A stretch of DNA of 22,298 bases, from NCBI GenBank assembly GCA_003557965.1, contig PWND01000251.1:1-22298 (forward strand), in the 5' to 3' direction. Source of the stretch: Bacteroidales bacterium. GTDB taxonomy: Bacteria; Bacteroidota; Bacteroidia; Bacteroidales; UBA7960. The notes beneath the pieces were generated by a model. It saw only the letters and a list, made by a program, of their open reading frames with translations. It searched no databases and had not been told where the DNA came from. Below, piece by piece: positions 1 through 7,700 of the stretch. How positions within the stretch are numbered: position 1 is the first letter of the stretch; the number at the start of each line of letters is the position of its first letter. The position numbers were made by a program, and so were the translations under genes.

Positions 1-7
1 AAAATAA

Positions 8-80
8 GCGGAAATAGCTCATCCGGTAGAGCGACAGCCTTCCAAGCTGTAGGTGGCGGGTTCGAGTCCCGTTTTCCGCT
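8..80 (+). tRNA. tRNA-Gly (anticodon TCC)
   Basis: The sequence folds as a full cloverleaf. The acceptor stem GCGGAAA (8-14) pairs with TTTCCGC (73-79), with T80 as discriminator. The T-arm contains GGTTCGAGTCC-type sequence. The anticodon stem ACAGC/GCTGT encloses loop CTTCCAA, giving anticodon TCC, which decodes GGA/GGG glycine codons. The 3' CCA is not encoded, so it must be added after transcription. It lies 9 bases before tRNA-Thr, so the two are very probably co-transcribed. The promoter is outside the window. Confidence 0.97.
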
Positions 81-89
81 CAAAAATGT

Positions 90-161
90 GCCGATGTAGC
101 TCAGGGGTAGAGCGTTTCCTTGGTAAGGAAGAGGCCACGGGTTCAATTCCCGTCATCGGCT
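90..161 (+). tRNA. tRNA-Thr (anticodon GGT)
   Basis: This is a complete cloverleaf. The acceptor stem GCCGATG (90-96) pairs with CATCGGC (154-160), with T161 as discriminator. The anticodon stem TTTCC/GGAAG encloses loop TTGGTAA, giving anticodon GGT for ACC/ACU threonine codons. The T-arm GGGTTCAATTCCC is canonical. CCA is not encoded. It is followed after 93 bases by tuf. tRNA genes just before tuf are common in this phylum, and tRNA and tuf may share a transcript. Confidence 0.97.
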
Positions 162-254
162 CGTATGATTATAGTAGTATTGTTAGTATAATTTATTTTA
201 TAAAAAATCAAAATTTGTATCACATTTAATTAAAAACTTAACACCCAGTTAGTT

Positions 255-1442
255 ATGGCAAAAGAAAAATTCGAACGCACAAAACCGCACGTGAATATTG
301 GTACCATTGGACACGTTGACCATGGTAAAACAACACTCACCGCTGCGATAACTAAAGTTTTAGCTGAAGCCGGAATGTCTGAATTCAGAGATTTTGACTC
401 TATTGATAACGCTCCGGAAGAAAAAGAAAGAGGTATTACTATCAATACGGCACACGTTGAGTATCAAACAGAATCACGTCACTATGCACACGTTGACTGC
501 CCCGGACACGCTGACTATGTGAAGAACATGGTTACTGGTGCCGCGCAAATGGACGGTGCTATTCTTGTAGTTGCTGCTACTGACGGGCCTATGCCGCAAA
601 CTCGTGAGCACATTCTACTTGCTCGCCAGGTTGGTGTTCCTCAGCTTGTTGTTTTTATGAATAAAGTTGACCTGGTTGATGATGAAGAACTTCTTGAACT
701 TGTGGAAATGGAAGTACGCGAACTTCTATCATTCTATGAGTTTGATGGCGACAACATCCCTGTTATTCAAGGATCTGCTTTGGCAGGACTTAATGGTGAA
801 AAAGATGGAGTAGAAAAAGTTCTTGAACTGATGAAAGCTGTTGATGAGTATATTCCTCTTCCACAACGTGATGTTGATAAGGACTTCCTTATGCCTGTTG
901 AAGACGTTTTCTCAATTACAGGACGTGGAACAGTTGCTACCGGTAGAATTGAAACAGGAGTTATTAACTCAAGTGACCCCGTTGACATTATAGGTATGGG
1001 TGCTGAAAAACTTAAATCAGTTGTGACTGGTGTGGAAATGTTCCGCAAAATTCTTGATAGAGGTGAAGCCGGCGATAATGTTGGTCTACTTCTTAGAGGT
1101 ATTGACAAAAAAGAAATTAGCCGTGGTATGGTTATTTGTAAGCCTGGCTCTGTTAAACCTCACAAAAAGTTCAAAGCAGAAGTTTATATCCTTAAAAAAG
1201 AAGAAGGTGGACGCCATACTCCATTCCATGACAAGTACCGTCCTCAGTTCTTCTTCCGTACAACTGATGTTACTGGTGAAATTTTCTTACCTGAAGGCAG
1301 AGAAATGTGTATGCCGGGAGATAACCTCACTATAACAGTTGAACTTATTGCAGAAGTTGCAATGAACAAAGGATTACGTTTTGCAATTCGTGAAGGTGGT
1401 AGAACAGTTGGTGCAGGACAGGTAACGGAGATTATTGAATAA
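255..1442 (+). CDS. tuf: Elongation factor Tu
   Basis: This is EF-Tu, the GTPase that carries aminoacyl-tRNA to the ribosomal A site. The 395 residues match the usual length. The G1 loop GHVDHGKT is at residues 19-26, the switch I motif RGITIN at 59-64, the G3 motif DCPGH at 81-85 and the G4 motif NKVD at 136-139. The two C-terminal beta-barrel domains follow, including the tRNA-binding region GGRHTPF. The ATG start gives the standard MAKEKFERTKPHVN N-terminus. No Shine-Dalgarno sequence precedes it, as expected in Bacteroidota. It sits between tRNA-Thr and tRNA-Trp rather than in a str operon with fusA. An 11-bp hairpin follows 17 bases after the stop codon and may reduce readthrough into tRNA-Trp and secE. 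No defect is visible. Confidence 0.99.
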   Translation: MAKEKFERTKPHVNIGTIGHVDHGKTTLTAAITKVLAEAGMSEFRDFDSIDNAPEEKERGITINTAHVEYQTESRHYAHVDCPGHADYVKNMVTGAAQMDGAILVVAATDGPMPQTREHILLARQVGVPQLVVFMNKVDLVDDEELLELVEMEVRELLSFYEFDGDNIPVIQGSALAGLNGEKDGVEKVLELMKAVDEYIPLPQRDVDKDFLMPVEDVFSITGRGTVATGRIETGVINSSDPVDIIGMGAEKLKSVVTGVEMFRKILDRGEAGDNVGLLLRGIDKKEISRGMVICKPGSVKPHKKFKAEVYILKKEEGGRHTPFHDKYRPQFFFRTTDVTGEIFLPEGREMCMPGDNLTITVELIAEVAMNKGLRFAIREGGRTVGAGQVTEIIE

Positions 1443-1459
1443 TAAAGCATAAACCGTAA

Positions 1460-1490
1460 CGGAGCGCAAAGAATTTTTGCGCTCCGCTTT
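1460..1490 (+). terminator. Hairpin between tuf and tRNA-Trp (partial terminator or processing site)
   Basis: An 11-bp perfect stem, CGGAGCGCAAA (1460-1470) with TTTGCGCTCCG (1476-1486), closes a 5-base loop GAATT. Only three T's follow (1488-1490), so it is weak as an intrinsic terminator. It lies in the 50 bases between the tuf stop and tRNA-Trp. It could lower readthrough from very highly expressed tuf, or act as an RNase cleavage site separating tuf mRNA from the tRNA. The stem is certain; the role is inferred. Confidence 0.6.
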
Positions 1491-1492
1491 AT

Positions 1493-1568
1493 ACGGGTGT
1501 AGCTCAATTGGTAGAGTAGCGGTCTCCAAAACCGTTGGTTGAGGGTTCGACTCCTTCCACCCGTGCCA
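1493..1568 (+). tRNA. trpT: tRNA-Trp (anticodon CCA), with encoded 3' CCA
   Basis: The acceptor stem ACGGGTG (1493-1499) pairs with CACCCGT (1558-1564), discriminator G1565, followed by an encoded CCA (1566-1568). The anticodon stem GCGGT/ACCGT encloses loop CTCCAAA, giving anticodon CCA for UGG. The gene lies between tuf and secE, 23 bases before the secE start. This placement is conserved in Bacteroidota and many other bacteria. Maturation should cut the polycistronic transcript on both sides. Unlike the two tRNAs at the start of the window, it does not need CCA addition. Confidence 0.97.
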
Positions 1569-1591
1569 TAATTTTGAACAAGATTATAGTT

Positions 1592-1786
1592 ATGAAGAAA
1601 GTAAAAGCATATTTCAGTGAAACTTATGACGAATTAATTAATAAAGTTTCCTGGCCTTCATGGAGTGATTTGCAAAATAGCACAGTAGTTGTATCCATTG
1701 CTTCCCTTATAATCGCATTAGTCGTTTATTTGATGGATATTAGCTTTAGCTCCATTCTTAATCAATTTTACAGTTTGTTTTTATAG
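1592..1786 (+). CDS. secE: Preprotein translocase subunit SecE
   Basis: SecE is the small subunit that clamps SecY in the inner-membrane SecYEG channel. The 64-residue protein is the short, single-spanning form usual outside the enterobacteria. It has a charged amphipathic N-terminal helix (residues 1-20), the conserved turn around KVSWPSW (18-24), and one membrane helix at about 31-52. The open frame extends upstream into tRNA-Trp (ATG at 1535), but that ATG lies inside the tRNA. The ATG at 1592 gives the family-typical start MKKVKAYFSETYDEL. nusG follows after 91 bases, the standard secE-nusG pairing. Confidence 0.95.
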   Translation: MKKVKAYFSETYDELINKVSWPSWSDLQNSTVVVSIASLIIALVVYLMDISFSSILNQFYSLFL

Positions 1787-1877
1787 TGAGCAATGCTGTA
1801 TTCTTGTTTAATTCTATGTATTTTCCCAAAATTAAAATTGGTAAAATAATTTAGGGAATTCAATCTCAAAAATTAGT

Positions 1878-2420
1878 ATGAGCGAGCAAGTAAAAAAATG
1901 GTATGTGGTAAGAGCTGTTAGCGGAGGAGAAAAAAAAGTTAAGCAGTATATCGAAAATGAAGTTAGCAGACTTAACTTGGAAGATTACGTCTCGCAGGTG
2001 CTTATACCAACTGAAAAAGTTTATCAGATAAGAAAAGGAAAAAAGATTAGCGCCGAGCGGAACTATTTTCCCGGGTATGTTTTGATTGAAGCTGCTTTAG
2101 TTGGTGAAATACCACATATTTTAAGGAATGTTCCGGGTGTTTTGGGATTCCTCGGCTCTGCCGGCGAACCCGTTCCACTTCGTCCCGCTGAAGTCAATAG
2201 AATATTGGGAAAAGTTGACGAACTCAGTGGAAAAGATGAAGAAATTAATGTTCCTTTTATTGTGGGTGAAACAGTTAAAGTTACAGATGGGCCATTCAAC
2301 AGTTTTTCCGGAGTCATTGAAGAAATAAATGAGGAAAAGAAAAAACTTAAAGTAATGGTGAAAATTTTCGGCAGAAAAACCCCACTGGAACTTAGCTTTT
2401 TACAAGTAGAGAAAGAATAA
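1878..2420 (+). CDS. nusG: Transcription termination/antitermination factor NusG
   Basis: NusG binds the RNA polymerase clamp and suppresses pausing, and through its KOW domain contacts Rho or ribosomal protein S10. The 180 residues match the family. The N-terminal NGN domain starts with KKWYVVRAVSGGEKKVKQYI and includes the NYFPGYVLIEA strand near residues 60-72. The C-terminal KOW domain carries VGETVKVTDGPFNSFSGVIE (about 128-148) and ends in a strand around LELSFLQVE. The ATG at 1878 is 91 bases after secE. No specialised extra domain is seen, so this is the housekeeping paralogue rather than a capsule-locus UpxY-type relative. Confidence 0.97.
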   Translation: MSEQVKKWYVVRAVSGGEKKVKQYIENEVSRLNLEDYVSQVLIPTEKVYQIRKGKKISAERNYFPGYVLIEAALVGEIPHILRNVPGVLGFLGSAGEPVPLRPAEVNRILGKVDELSGKDEEINVPFIVGETVKVTDGPFNSFSGVIEEINEEKKKLKVMVKIFGRKTPLELSFLQVEKE

Positions 2421-2472
2421 CTTAAATGATTGAAACCATAGATCCCGTACTTTTTAAATAATATATAAAAAA

Positions 2473-2910
2473 ATGGCAAAAGAAGTTAGTGGAATAATAA
2501 AATTACAAATACGAGGAGGCGCTGCAAACCCATCACCACCTGTAGGACCTGCATTGGGTGCTAAAGGTATAAACATTATGGAGTTTTGTAAGCAGTTTAA
2601 CGCTAGAACACAAGATAAGGCAGGTAAAGTAATTCCTGTGATTATTACTGTGTTTAAAGATAAATCGTTTTCATTTATTTTGAAAACGCCTCCCGTTGCT
2701 GTACAATTACGTGAAGTAGCCAAAATAAAATCCGGTTCAGCAGAGCCTAACAGGACTAAGGTAGCCACAGTTTCATGGGATCAGGTAAAAGAAATAGCTG
2801 AAGCTAAAATGACAGACTTGAATTGCTTTACCGTTGAATCAGCTATGGAAATGGTTGCCGGAACAGCCCGCAGTATGGGTATTAGAGTGAAAGGTAATAA
2901 ACCTGCCTGA
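2473..2910 (+). CDS. rplK: 50S ribosomal protein L11
   Basis: L11 forms the GTPase-associated centre with 23S rRNA and the L10-L7/L12 stalk. The 145-residue length is standard. The proline-rich linker SPPVGPALGAKGINIMEFCK (about residues 17-36), including the region bound by thiopeptides in other bacteria, is intact. The C-terminal rRNA-binding domain includes AGTARSMGIRV near the end. The start MAKEVSGIIKLQIRGGAANP is family-typical. It lies 52 bases after nusG and 53 before rplA, in the conserved rplKAJL order. Confidence 0.98.
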   Translation: MAKEVSGIIKLQIRGGAANPSPPVGPALGAKGINIMEFCKQFNARTQDKAGKVIPVIITVFKDKSFSFILKTPPVAVQLREVAKIKSGSAEPNRTKVATVSWDQVKEIAEAKMTDLNCFTVESAMEMVAGTARSMGIRVKGNKPA

Positions 2911-2963
2911 ATTATTATTGGCTAATAGCAATTTTTTTTAACGAAGCTTAACTGAATCTTAAA

Positions 2964-3659
2964 ATGGCTAAATTAACAAAAAAACAAAAAGATGCTCTCA
3001 CAAAATACGACAGTGAGAAAAAATATCCTCTTGCAGAAGCTGCTGATATTGTTAAAAAAATTACATCAGCAAAATTTGATGCATCAGTTGACCTGAATAT
3101 TCACCTTGGTGTTGACCCCAGGAAAGCTAATCAAATGGTAAGAGGTATTGTTACACTTCCGCATGGAACTGGCAAAACCATTAAGGTTCTTGTACTTTGT
3201 TCTCCCGATAAAGAAGACGAAGCTAAAGAAGCTGGCGCTGATTATGTCGGACTTGAAGAATATGTCGAGAAAATTAAAGGTGGATGGACAGACATGGATG
3301 TTGTAATTACAACTCCCAATGTAATGCCGAAAGTTGGTGCATTAGGTAAAATTCTTGGCCCTCGTGGCCTTATGCCTAACCCGAAAGCCGGCACAGTTAC
3401 TATGGATGTTGGAAAAGCTGTCGCAGAAGTGAAAGCTGGAAAAATTGACTTTAAAGTGGATAAGTATGGAATTGTGCATGGAGCAGTTGGAAAAGTTTCT
3501 TTTGATAAAGAAAAAATTGCTGAAAATGCACGTGAACTTATTCAAACTATTATTAAGCTTAAACCCCCGGCCGCTAAAGGAACTTATATTAAAAGCATTA
3601 ACATGTCAAGTACTATGAGTCCTGGCATTAAGGTGGAAGCTAAATCAGTTACATTATAA
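2964..3659 (+). CDS. rplA: 50S ribosomal protein L1
   Basis: L1 forms the mobile stalk beside the E site and helps release deacylated tRNA. In several bacteria it also represses its own mRNA. The protein has 231 residues, the usual bacterial length. Family signatures are visible: VDLNIHLGVDPRKANQMVRG in the N-terminal part, LGKILGPRGLMPNPKAGTVT in the second domain, and the C-terminal GTYIKSINMSSTMSPGIKV. The ATG at 2964 is the only reasonable start. A 48-base spacer with a small hairpin separates it from rplJ. Confidence 0.98.
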   Translation: MAKLTKKQKDALTKYDSEKKYPLAEAADIVKKITSAKFDASVDLNIHLGVDPRKANQMVRGIVTLPHGTGKTIKVLVLCSPDKEDEAKEAGADYVGLEEYVEKIKGGWTDMDVVITTPNVMPKVGALGKILGPRGLMPNPKAGTVTMDVGKAVAEVKAGKIDFKVDKYGIVHGAVGKVSFDKEKIAENARELIQTIIKLKPPAAKGTYIKSINMSSTMSPGIKVEAKSVTL

Positions 3660-3674
3660 AACTTATGTTATGCC

Positions 3675-3693
3675 TTTAATGGCTTACATTAAA
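3675..3693 (+). promoter_or_regulatory. Small hairpin in the rplA-rplJ spacer
   Basis: TTTAATG (3675-3681) pairs with CATTAAA (3687-3693) around a 5-base loop GCTTA. It ends 14 bases before the ATG of rplJ. Autoregulatory leaders bound by the L10-L7/L12 complex occur just before rplJ in several phyla, but I do not see the internal-loop or kink-turn parts needed to call one. The stem is AU-rich and could be accidental. Confidence 0.25.
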
Positions 3694-3707
3694 AGAAGTT
3701 TGTGTAT

Positions 3708-4229
3708 ATGAAAAGAGAAGAAAAAAATCAGGTTATAGAGTCTATTGCAGAAAAACTTAAAAGCAATGAGATCTTCTATCTAACCGATACTTCTGAATTA
3801 AATGTTGAAACAATTAATAAACTCAGAAGACTTTGCTTTAGAAGAAAGGTGCAGCTTGAAGTAGTCAAAAATACATTGCTGAAAAAAGCTATGGAGCAAA
3901 GTGATAAAGAATTGGAACCTCTCTATGAAGCTCTTAAAGGGCCTACTTCAATAATGTTCTCTGAAACTGAAAATGTTCCTGCAAAACTTATAAAAGAGTT
4001 TCGCAAAGCAAGCCCAAAACCATTGCTGAAAGGTGCATATATTCAGGAAGCAATTTATATTGGAGATGATCAACTTGATCTTCTTGCCAGTCTTAAGAGC
4101 AAAGAAGAACTTATTGGAGATATCATAGGATTACTTCAATCACCTGCAACTAACGTAATTTCAGCACTTAAATCTGGTGGAAATACTATAGCAGGTGTCG
4201 TTAAAACATTATCAGAAAAACAAGAGTAG
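3708..4229 (+). CDS. rplJ: 50S ribosomal protein L10
   Basis: L10 anchors several L7/L12 dimers to the ribosome, forming the stalk base that recruits translational GTPases. With the ATG at 3708 the protein has 173 residues, standard for the family. It starts MKREEKNQVIESIAEKL; a GTG two codons upstream (3702) would only add two residues and is less likely. The RNA-binding N-terminal domain includes LRRLCFRRKVQLEVVKNTLL, and the C-terminal helix that holds L7/L12 lies in the last 30 or so residues. It lies 41 bases before rplL, its stoichiometric partner. Confidence 0.97.
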   Translation: MKREEKNQVIESIAEKLKSNEIFYLTDTSELNVETINKLRRLCFRRKVQLEVVKNTLLKKAMEQSDKELEPLYEALKGPTSIMFSETENVPAKLIKEFRKASPKPLLKGAYIQEAIYIGDDQLDLLASLKSKEELIGDIIGLLQSPATNVISALKSGGNTIAGVVKTLSEKQE

Positions 4230-4270
4230 AAATTAAAAATTAATATTGAAACACTAAAATCAAATAAAAA

Positions 4271-4648
4271 ATGGCAGATTTAAAAGATTTTGCAGAAAAA
4301 TTAGTTAATCTTACAGTTAAAGAGGTTAATGAATTAGCACAGATTTTAAAAGATGATTATGGAATTGAACCTGCTGCTGCAGCACCTGTTGCTGTTGCTG
4401 CTGCCGGTGGTGCTGAAGGCGGCGCTGCTGAAGAACAAACTCAATTCGATGTTATTCTTAAAAGCCCGGGCGGCTCTAAACTTGCAGTTGTAAAACTTGT
4501 TAAAGAACTTACAAGCCTAGGCCTTAAAGAAGCTAAAGAACTTGTTGATGCCTCTCCAAAAGAATTAAAAGAAGGCATTACAAAAGATGAAGCCGAGTCT
4601 CTTAAAAAACAACTTGAAGAAGCCGGCGCAGAAGTTGAAATTAAATAA
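4271..4648 (+). CDS. rplL: 50S ribosomal protein L7/L12
   Basis: This is the multicopy stalk protein that contacts EF-Tu, EF-G and other GTPases. It has 125 residues. The N-terminal dimerisation helices span about 1-35. A flexible Ala/Gly-rich hinge spans about 36-56 (EPAAAAPVAVAAAGGAEGGA). The C-terminal factor-binding domain carries the signatures VVKLVKELTSLGLKEAKELV and KEGITKDEAESLKKQLEEAG. The protein is made in several copies per ribosome, so it needs more translation than its neighbours. A strong hairpin after the stop separates it from rpoB. Confidence 0.98.
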   Translation: MADLKDFAEKLVNLTVKEVNELAQILKDDYGIEPAAAAPVAVAAAGGAEGGAAEEQTQFDVILKSPGGSKLAVVKLVKELTSLGLKEAKELVDASPKELKEGITKDEAESLKKQLEEAGAEVEIK

Positions 4649-4667
4649 CATCTGTAACTTTCTATAA

Positions 4668-4720
4668 AGATTAGACTTCTTTGATGATTCAAAGAAGTCT
4701 AATCTGTATTTCGTTTTTTT
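4668..4720 (+). terminator. Attenuator/terminator hairpin between rplL and rpoB
   Basis: A perfect 17-bp stem (4668-4684 with 4689-4705) closes a 4-base loop TGAT. After eight bases a run of seven T's follows (4714-4720). It starts 19 bases after the rplL stop and ends about 50 before rpoB. The layout matches the rplL-rpoB attenuator of Escherichia coli, where partial termination and RNase III cleavage keep polymerase output below ribosomal protein output. The T-run is set back from the stem, so partial rather than full termination is likely, and a processing role is equally possible. Confidence 0.75.
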
Positions 4721-4768
4721 ACGTATTGGCCTGTTTTTGTTTTTTCATAAACTTCAAATCTTCTAACC

Positions 4769-7700
4769 TTGGTTGCAAAAAATAATAAAAACTCAAGAAT
4801 CAATTTCGCTTCAGTCAAACAAAGGTTTGATTATCCTGACTTTCTCGAAGTACAACTTAAATCCTTTCAGGATTTTTTTCAATTAGAAACTATTCCTGAA
4901 AATAGAAAAAATGAAGGACTCTTTAAAGTATTTGCAGAAAATTTCCCCATTTCTGATGCAAGAAATAATTTTGTGCTGGAATTCCTCGATTACTTTATTG
5001 ACCCTCCTAAGTATTCAATCCAGGAGTGTATAGAAAGAGGGCTCACATATAGCGTGCCCCTGAAAGCTAAACTTAAGCTTTATTGCACAGACCCTGAACA
5101 CGAAGACTTTGAAACTATTATTCAGGATGTGTACCTGGGAATGATACCATACATGACCCCTAAAGGTACATTCGTTATTAATGGCGCAGAACGTGTTGTA
5201 GTTTCGCAACTGCACAGGTCGCCGGGTGTATTTTTCGGTACAAGCATACATGCAAACGGAACCCAGCTCTATAGCGCAAGGGTTATACCGTTTAAAGGCT
5301 CATGGATCGAATTTGCTACTGACATTAATAATGTTATGTATGCATATATTGACAGAAAGAAAAAGTTACCGGTAACTACACTACTTAGAGCCATAGGCTT
5401 TGAAAATGATAAAGAAATTTTGGAAATCTTTAACCTCGCTGACGAAGTTAAAGTCTCCAAAACTGCTCTGAAAAAATGTGTTGGCAGAAAACTCGCTGCA
5501 AGAGTTCTTAGATCCTGGGTCGAAGACTTTGTTGATGAAGATACCGGAGAAGTCGTTTCTATTGAAAGAACTGAAGTTATTATTGACAGAGAAACAGTAT
5601 TGGAAAATGATCATGTTGACTTGATTATTGATGCTGGTGTGAAAACTATCATTCTTCATAAAGAAGATATCAATCTTAGTGATTTTGCACTGATTTATAA
5701 TACACTGCAAAAAGACACTACAAACTCAGAAAAAGAAGCTGTAGAATTTATCTACAGGCTTCTTAGAAATGCTGACCCACCCGATGACGAAACTGCAAGG
5801 GGAATGATAGAAAAATTGTTTTTCTCTGACAAACGCTACGACCTTGGAGATGTTGGCCGCTACAGAATTAACAAAAAACTTGACCTAAACACACCTGTTG
5901 ATACAAAAGTTCTTACAAAAGAGGACATTATCTCGATTGTTAAGCACCTGATAGAACTGGTAAATGCAAAAGCTGATGTGGATGATATTGACCACTTAAG
6001 TAACAGGCGTGTAAGAACTGTTGGCGAACAATTATATGCCCAGTTTGGTGTTGGATTAGCCAGAATGGCCAGAACTATCAGAGAAAGAATGAATGTTAGA
6101 GATAATGAAGTATTTGCACCCATTGACCTTATTAATGCAAAAACTTTATCATCCGTTATTAATTCCTTCTTCGGAACTAACCAGTTGTCACAGTTTATGG
6201 ATCAAACAAATCCATTGGCTGAAGTAACTCATAAGAGAAGAATGTCTGCCTTAGGGCCGGGCGGTTTGTCAAGGGAAAGAGCTGGTTTCGAAGTACGTGA
6301 CGTTCACTTTACTCACTACGGAAGGCTTTGTACTATTGAAACCCCTGAAGGGCCAAATATCGGCCTTATTTCTTCACTTTGTGTTTATGCAAAGGTCAAT
6401 GAACTGGGATTTATTGAAACACCCTACTTTAAAGTTAAGAATGGTAATGTTAACTTTAAAGAAAAACCACTCTACCTGTCGGCTGAAGAGGAAGAAATGA
6501 GTATAATCAGCCAGGCTAATGTGCCAATCAAAGATAATGGCGACTTTAAGGATGAAATGATTAAAGTTAGATACCAGTCTGACTACCCGATTGTTCCTCC
6601 TACTGATATTGAATTAATGGATGTGGCACCAAATCAAATTGCTTCAATAGCTGCTTCCCTTATTCCATTTTTGGAACATGATGATGCTAACAGGGCACTT
6701 ATGGGTAGTAATATGATGAGACAAGCAGTACCTCTCGTAAACCCCGAAGCACCAATTGTTGGAACAGGCCTTGAAGCCAGGGTTGCAGAAGATTCAAGAG
6801 TGCTTATTCATGCCGAAGGTGACGGACTGGTTGAATATGTTGATGCGAATGAAATAGTAATCAGGTATTCTAGAAATGATGATGAAAAACTTGTTAGCTT
6901 TGATGACGATGTAAAGTCTTATAAGCTTACAAAGTTTACCAAAACAAATCAAAATACATGCGTAAACCTGAAGCCAATTGTTAAAAAAGGGCAAAAGGTT
7001 ACTAAAGGACAACTTCTTTGTGAGGGTTATGCAACAAAGAATGGAGAGCTTGCACTTGGAAGAAACCTTAAAGTAGCATTTATGCCATGGAAAGGCTACA
7101 ACTTTGAGGATGCAATTGTAATTTCTGAGAAAGTAGTAAAGGATGATGTATTCACTTCAATACATATTGAAGAATATTCAATGGATGTAAGGGATACAAA
7201 GAGAGGAGTTGAGGAACTTACCAGTGATATCCCGAATGTTAGCCTCGAAGCAATTAAAGACCTTGATGAGTATGGCTTAATAAGAGTTGGGGCAGAGGTT
7301 AATGAAGGAGATATTCTGATAGGTAAAATAACGCCTAAAGGAGAAACTGACCCAACACCGGAAGAAAAACTTCTAAGAGCTATTTTTGGAGATAAGGCTG
7401 GAGATGTTAAAGATGCTTCACTTAAAGCACCTCCTGCTACAAAAGGTGTTGTTGTTGATAAAAAGCTTTTTTCCAGAGTATTTAAAGACCGTAAAGCTAA
7501 AACAAAGGAAAAAATTGTTGTTGACAAACTTGATGAAGAATTCCAAAAAGATATAGCCGAGCTGAAGTCGAAACTTATTGATAAGCTTATTGTTTTAGTT
7601 AGCGGAAAAACTTCACAAGGCGTTACTAATAATCTTAAGGAAGTTGTTGTTCCTAAAGGTACAAAATTTACACAAAAGATTCATCATTCAATTGATTATA

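Noticed and set aside
162..254. Promoter for tuf with TTG at 180 and TTTG at 214
   Set aside because: The -7-like AAAATTTG lacks the TA, and the spacing to the TTG is 27 bases, too long for the Bacteroidota -33/-7 pattern.
1535..1591. Longer SecE frame beginning at an ATG at 1535
   Set aside because: This start lies inside tRNA-Trp, and the added residues do not match SecE. The ATG at 1592 gives the family-typical N-terminus.
1787..1877. TTCCC/GGGAA pairing in the secE-nusG spacer as a regulatory hairpin
   Set aside because: Only five base pairs around a large AT-rich loop; likely chance.
3702..3707. GTG start for L10
   Set aside because: It adds only Met-Tyr before the ATG at 3708, which fits the family better.
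4721..4768. A separate rpoB promoter after the attenuator
   Set aside because: The region is T-rich, but the best -7 match (TAAACTTC) has two mismatches to TAnnTTTG, so no promoter is called.
7096..7527. Antisense open frames within rpoB, rpoC, tuf and the pump gene
   Set aside because: They are shadows of strongly conserved genes, match no protein family I recognise and have no independent context.
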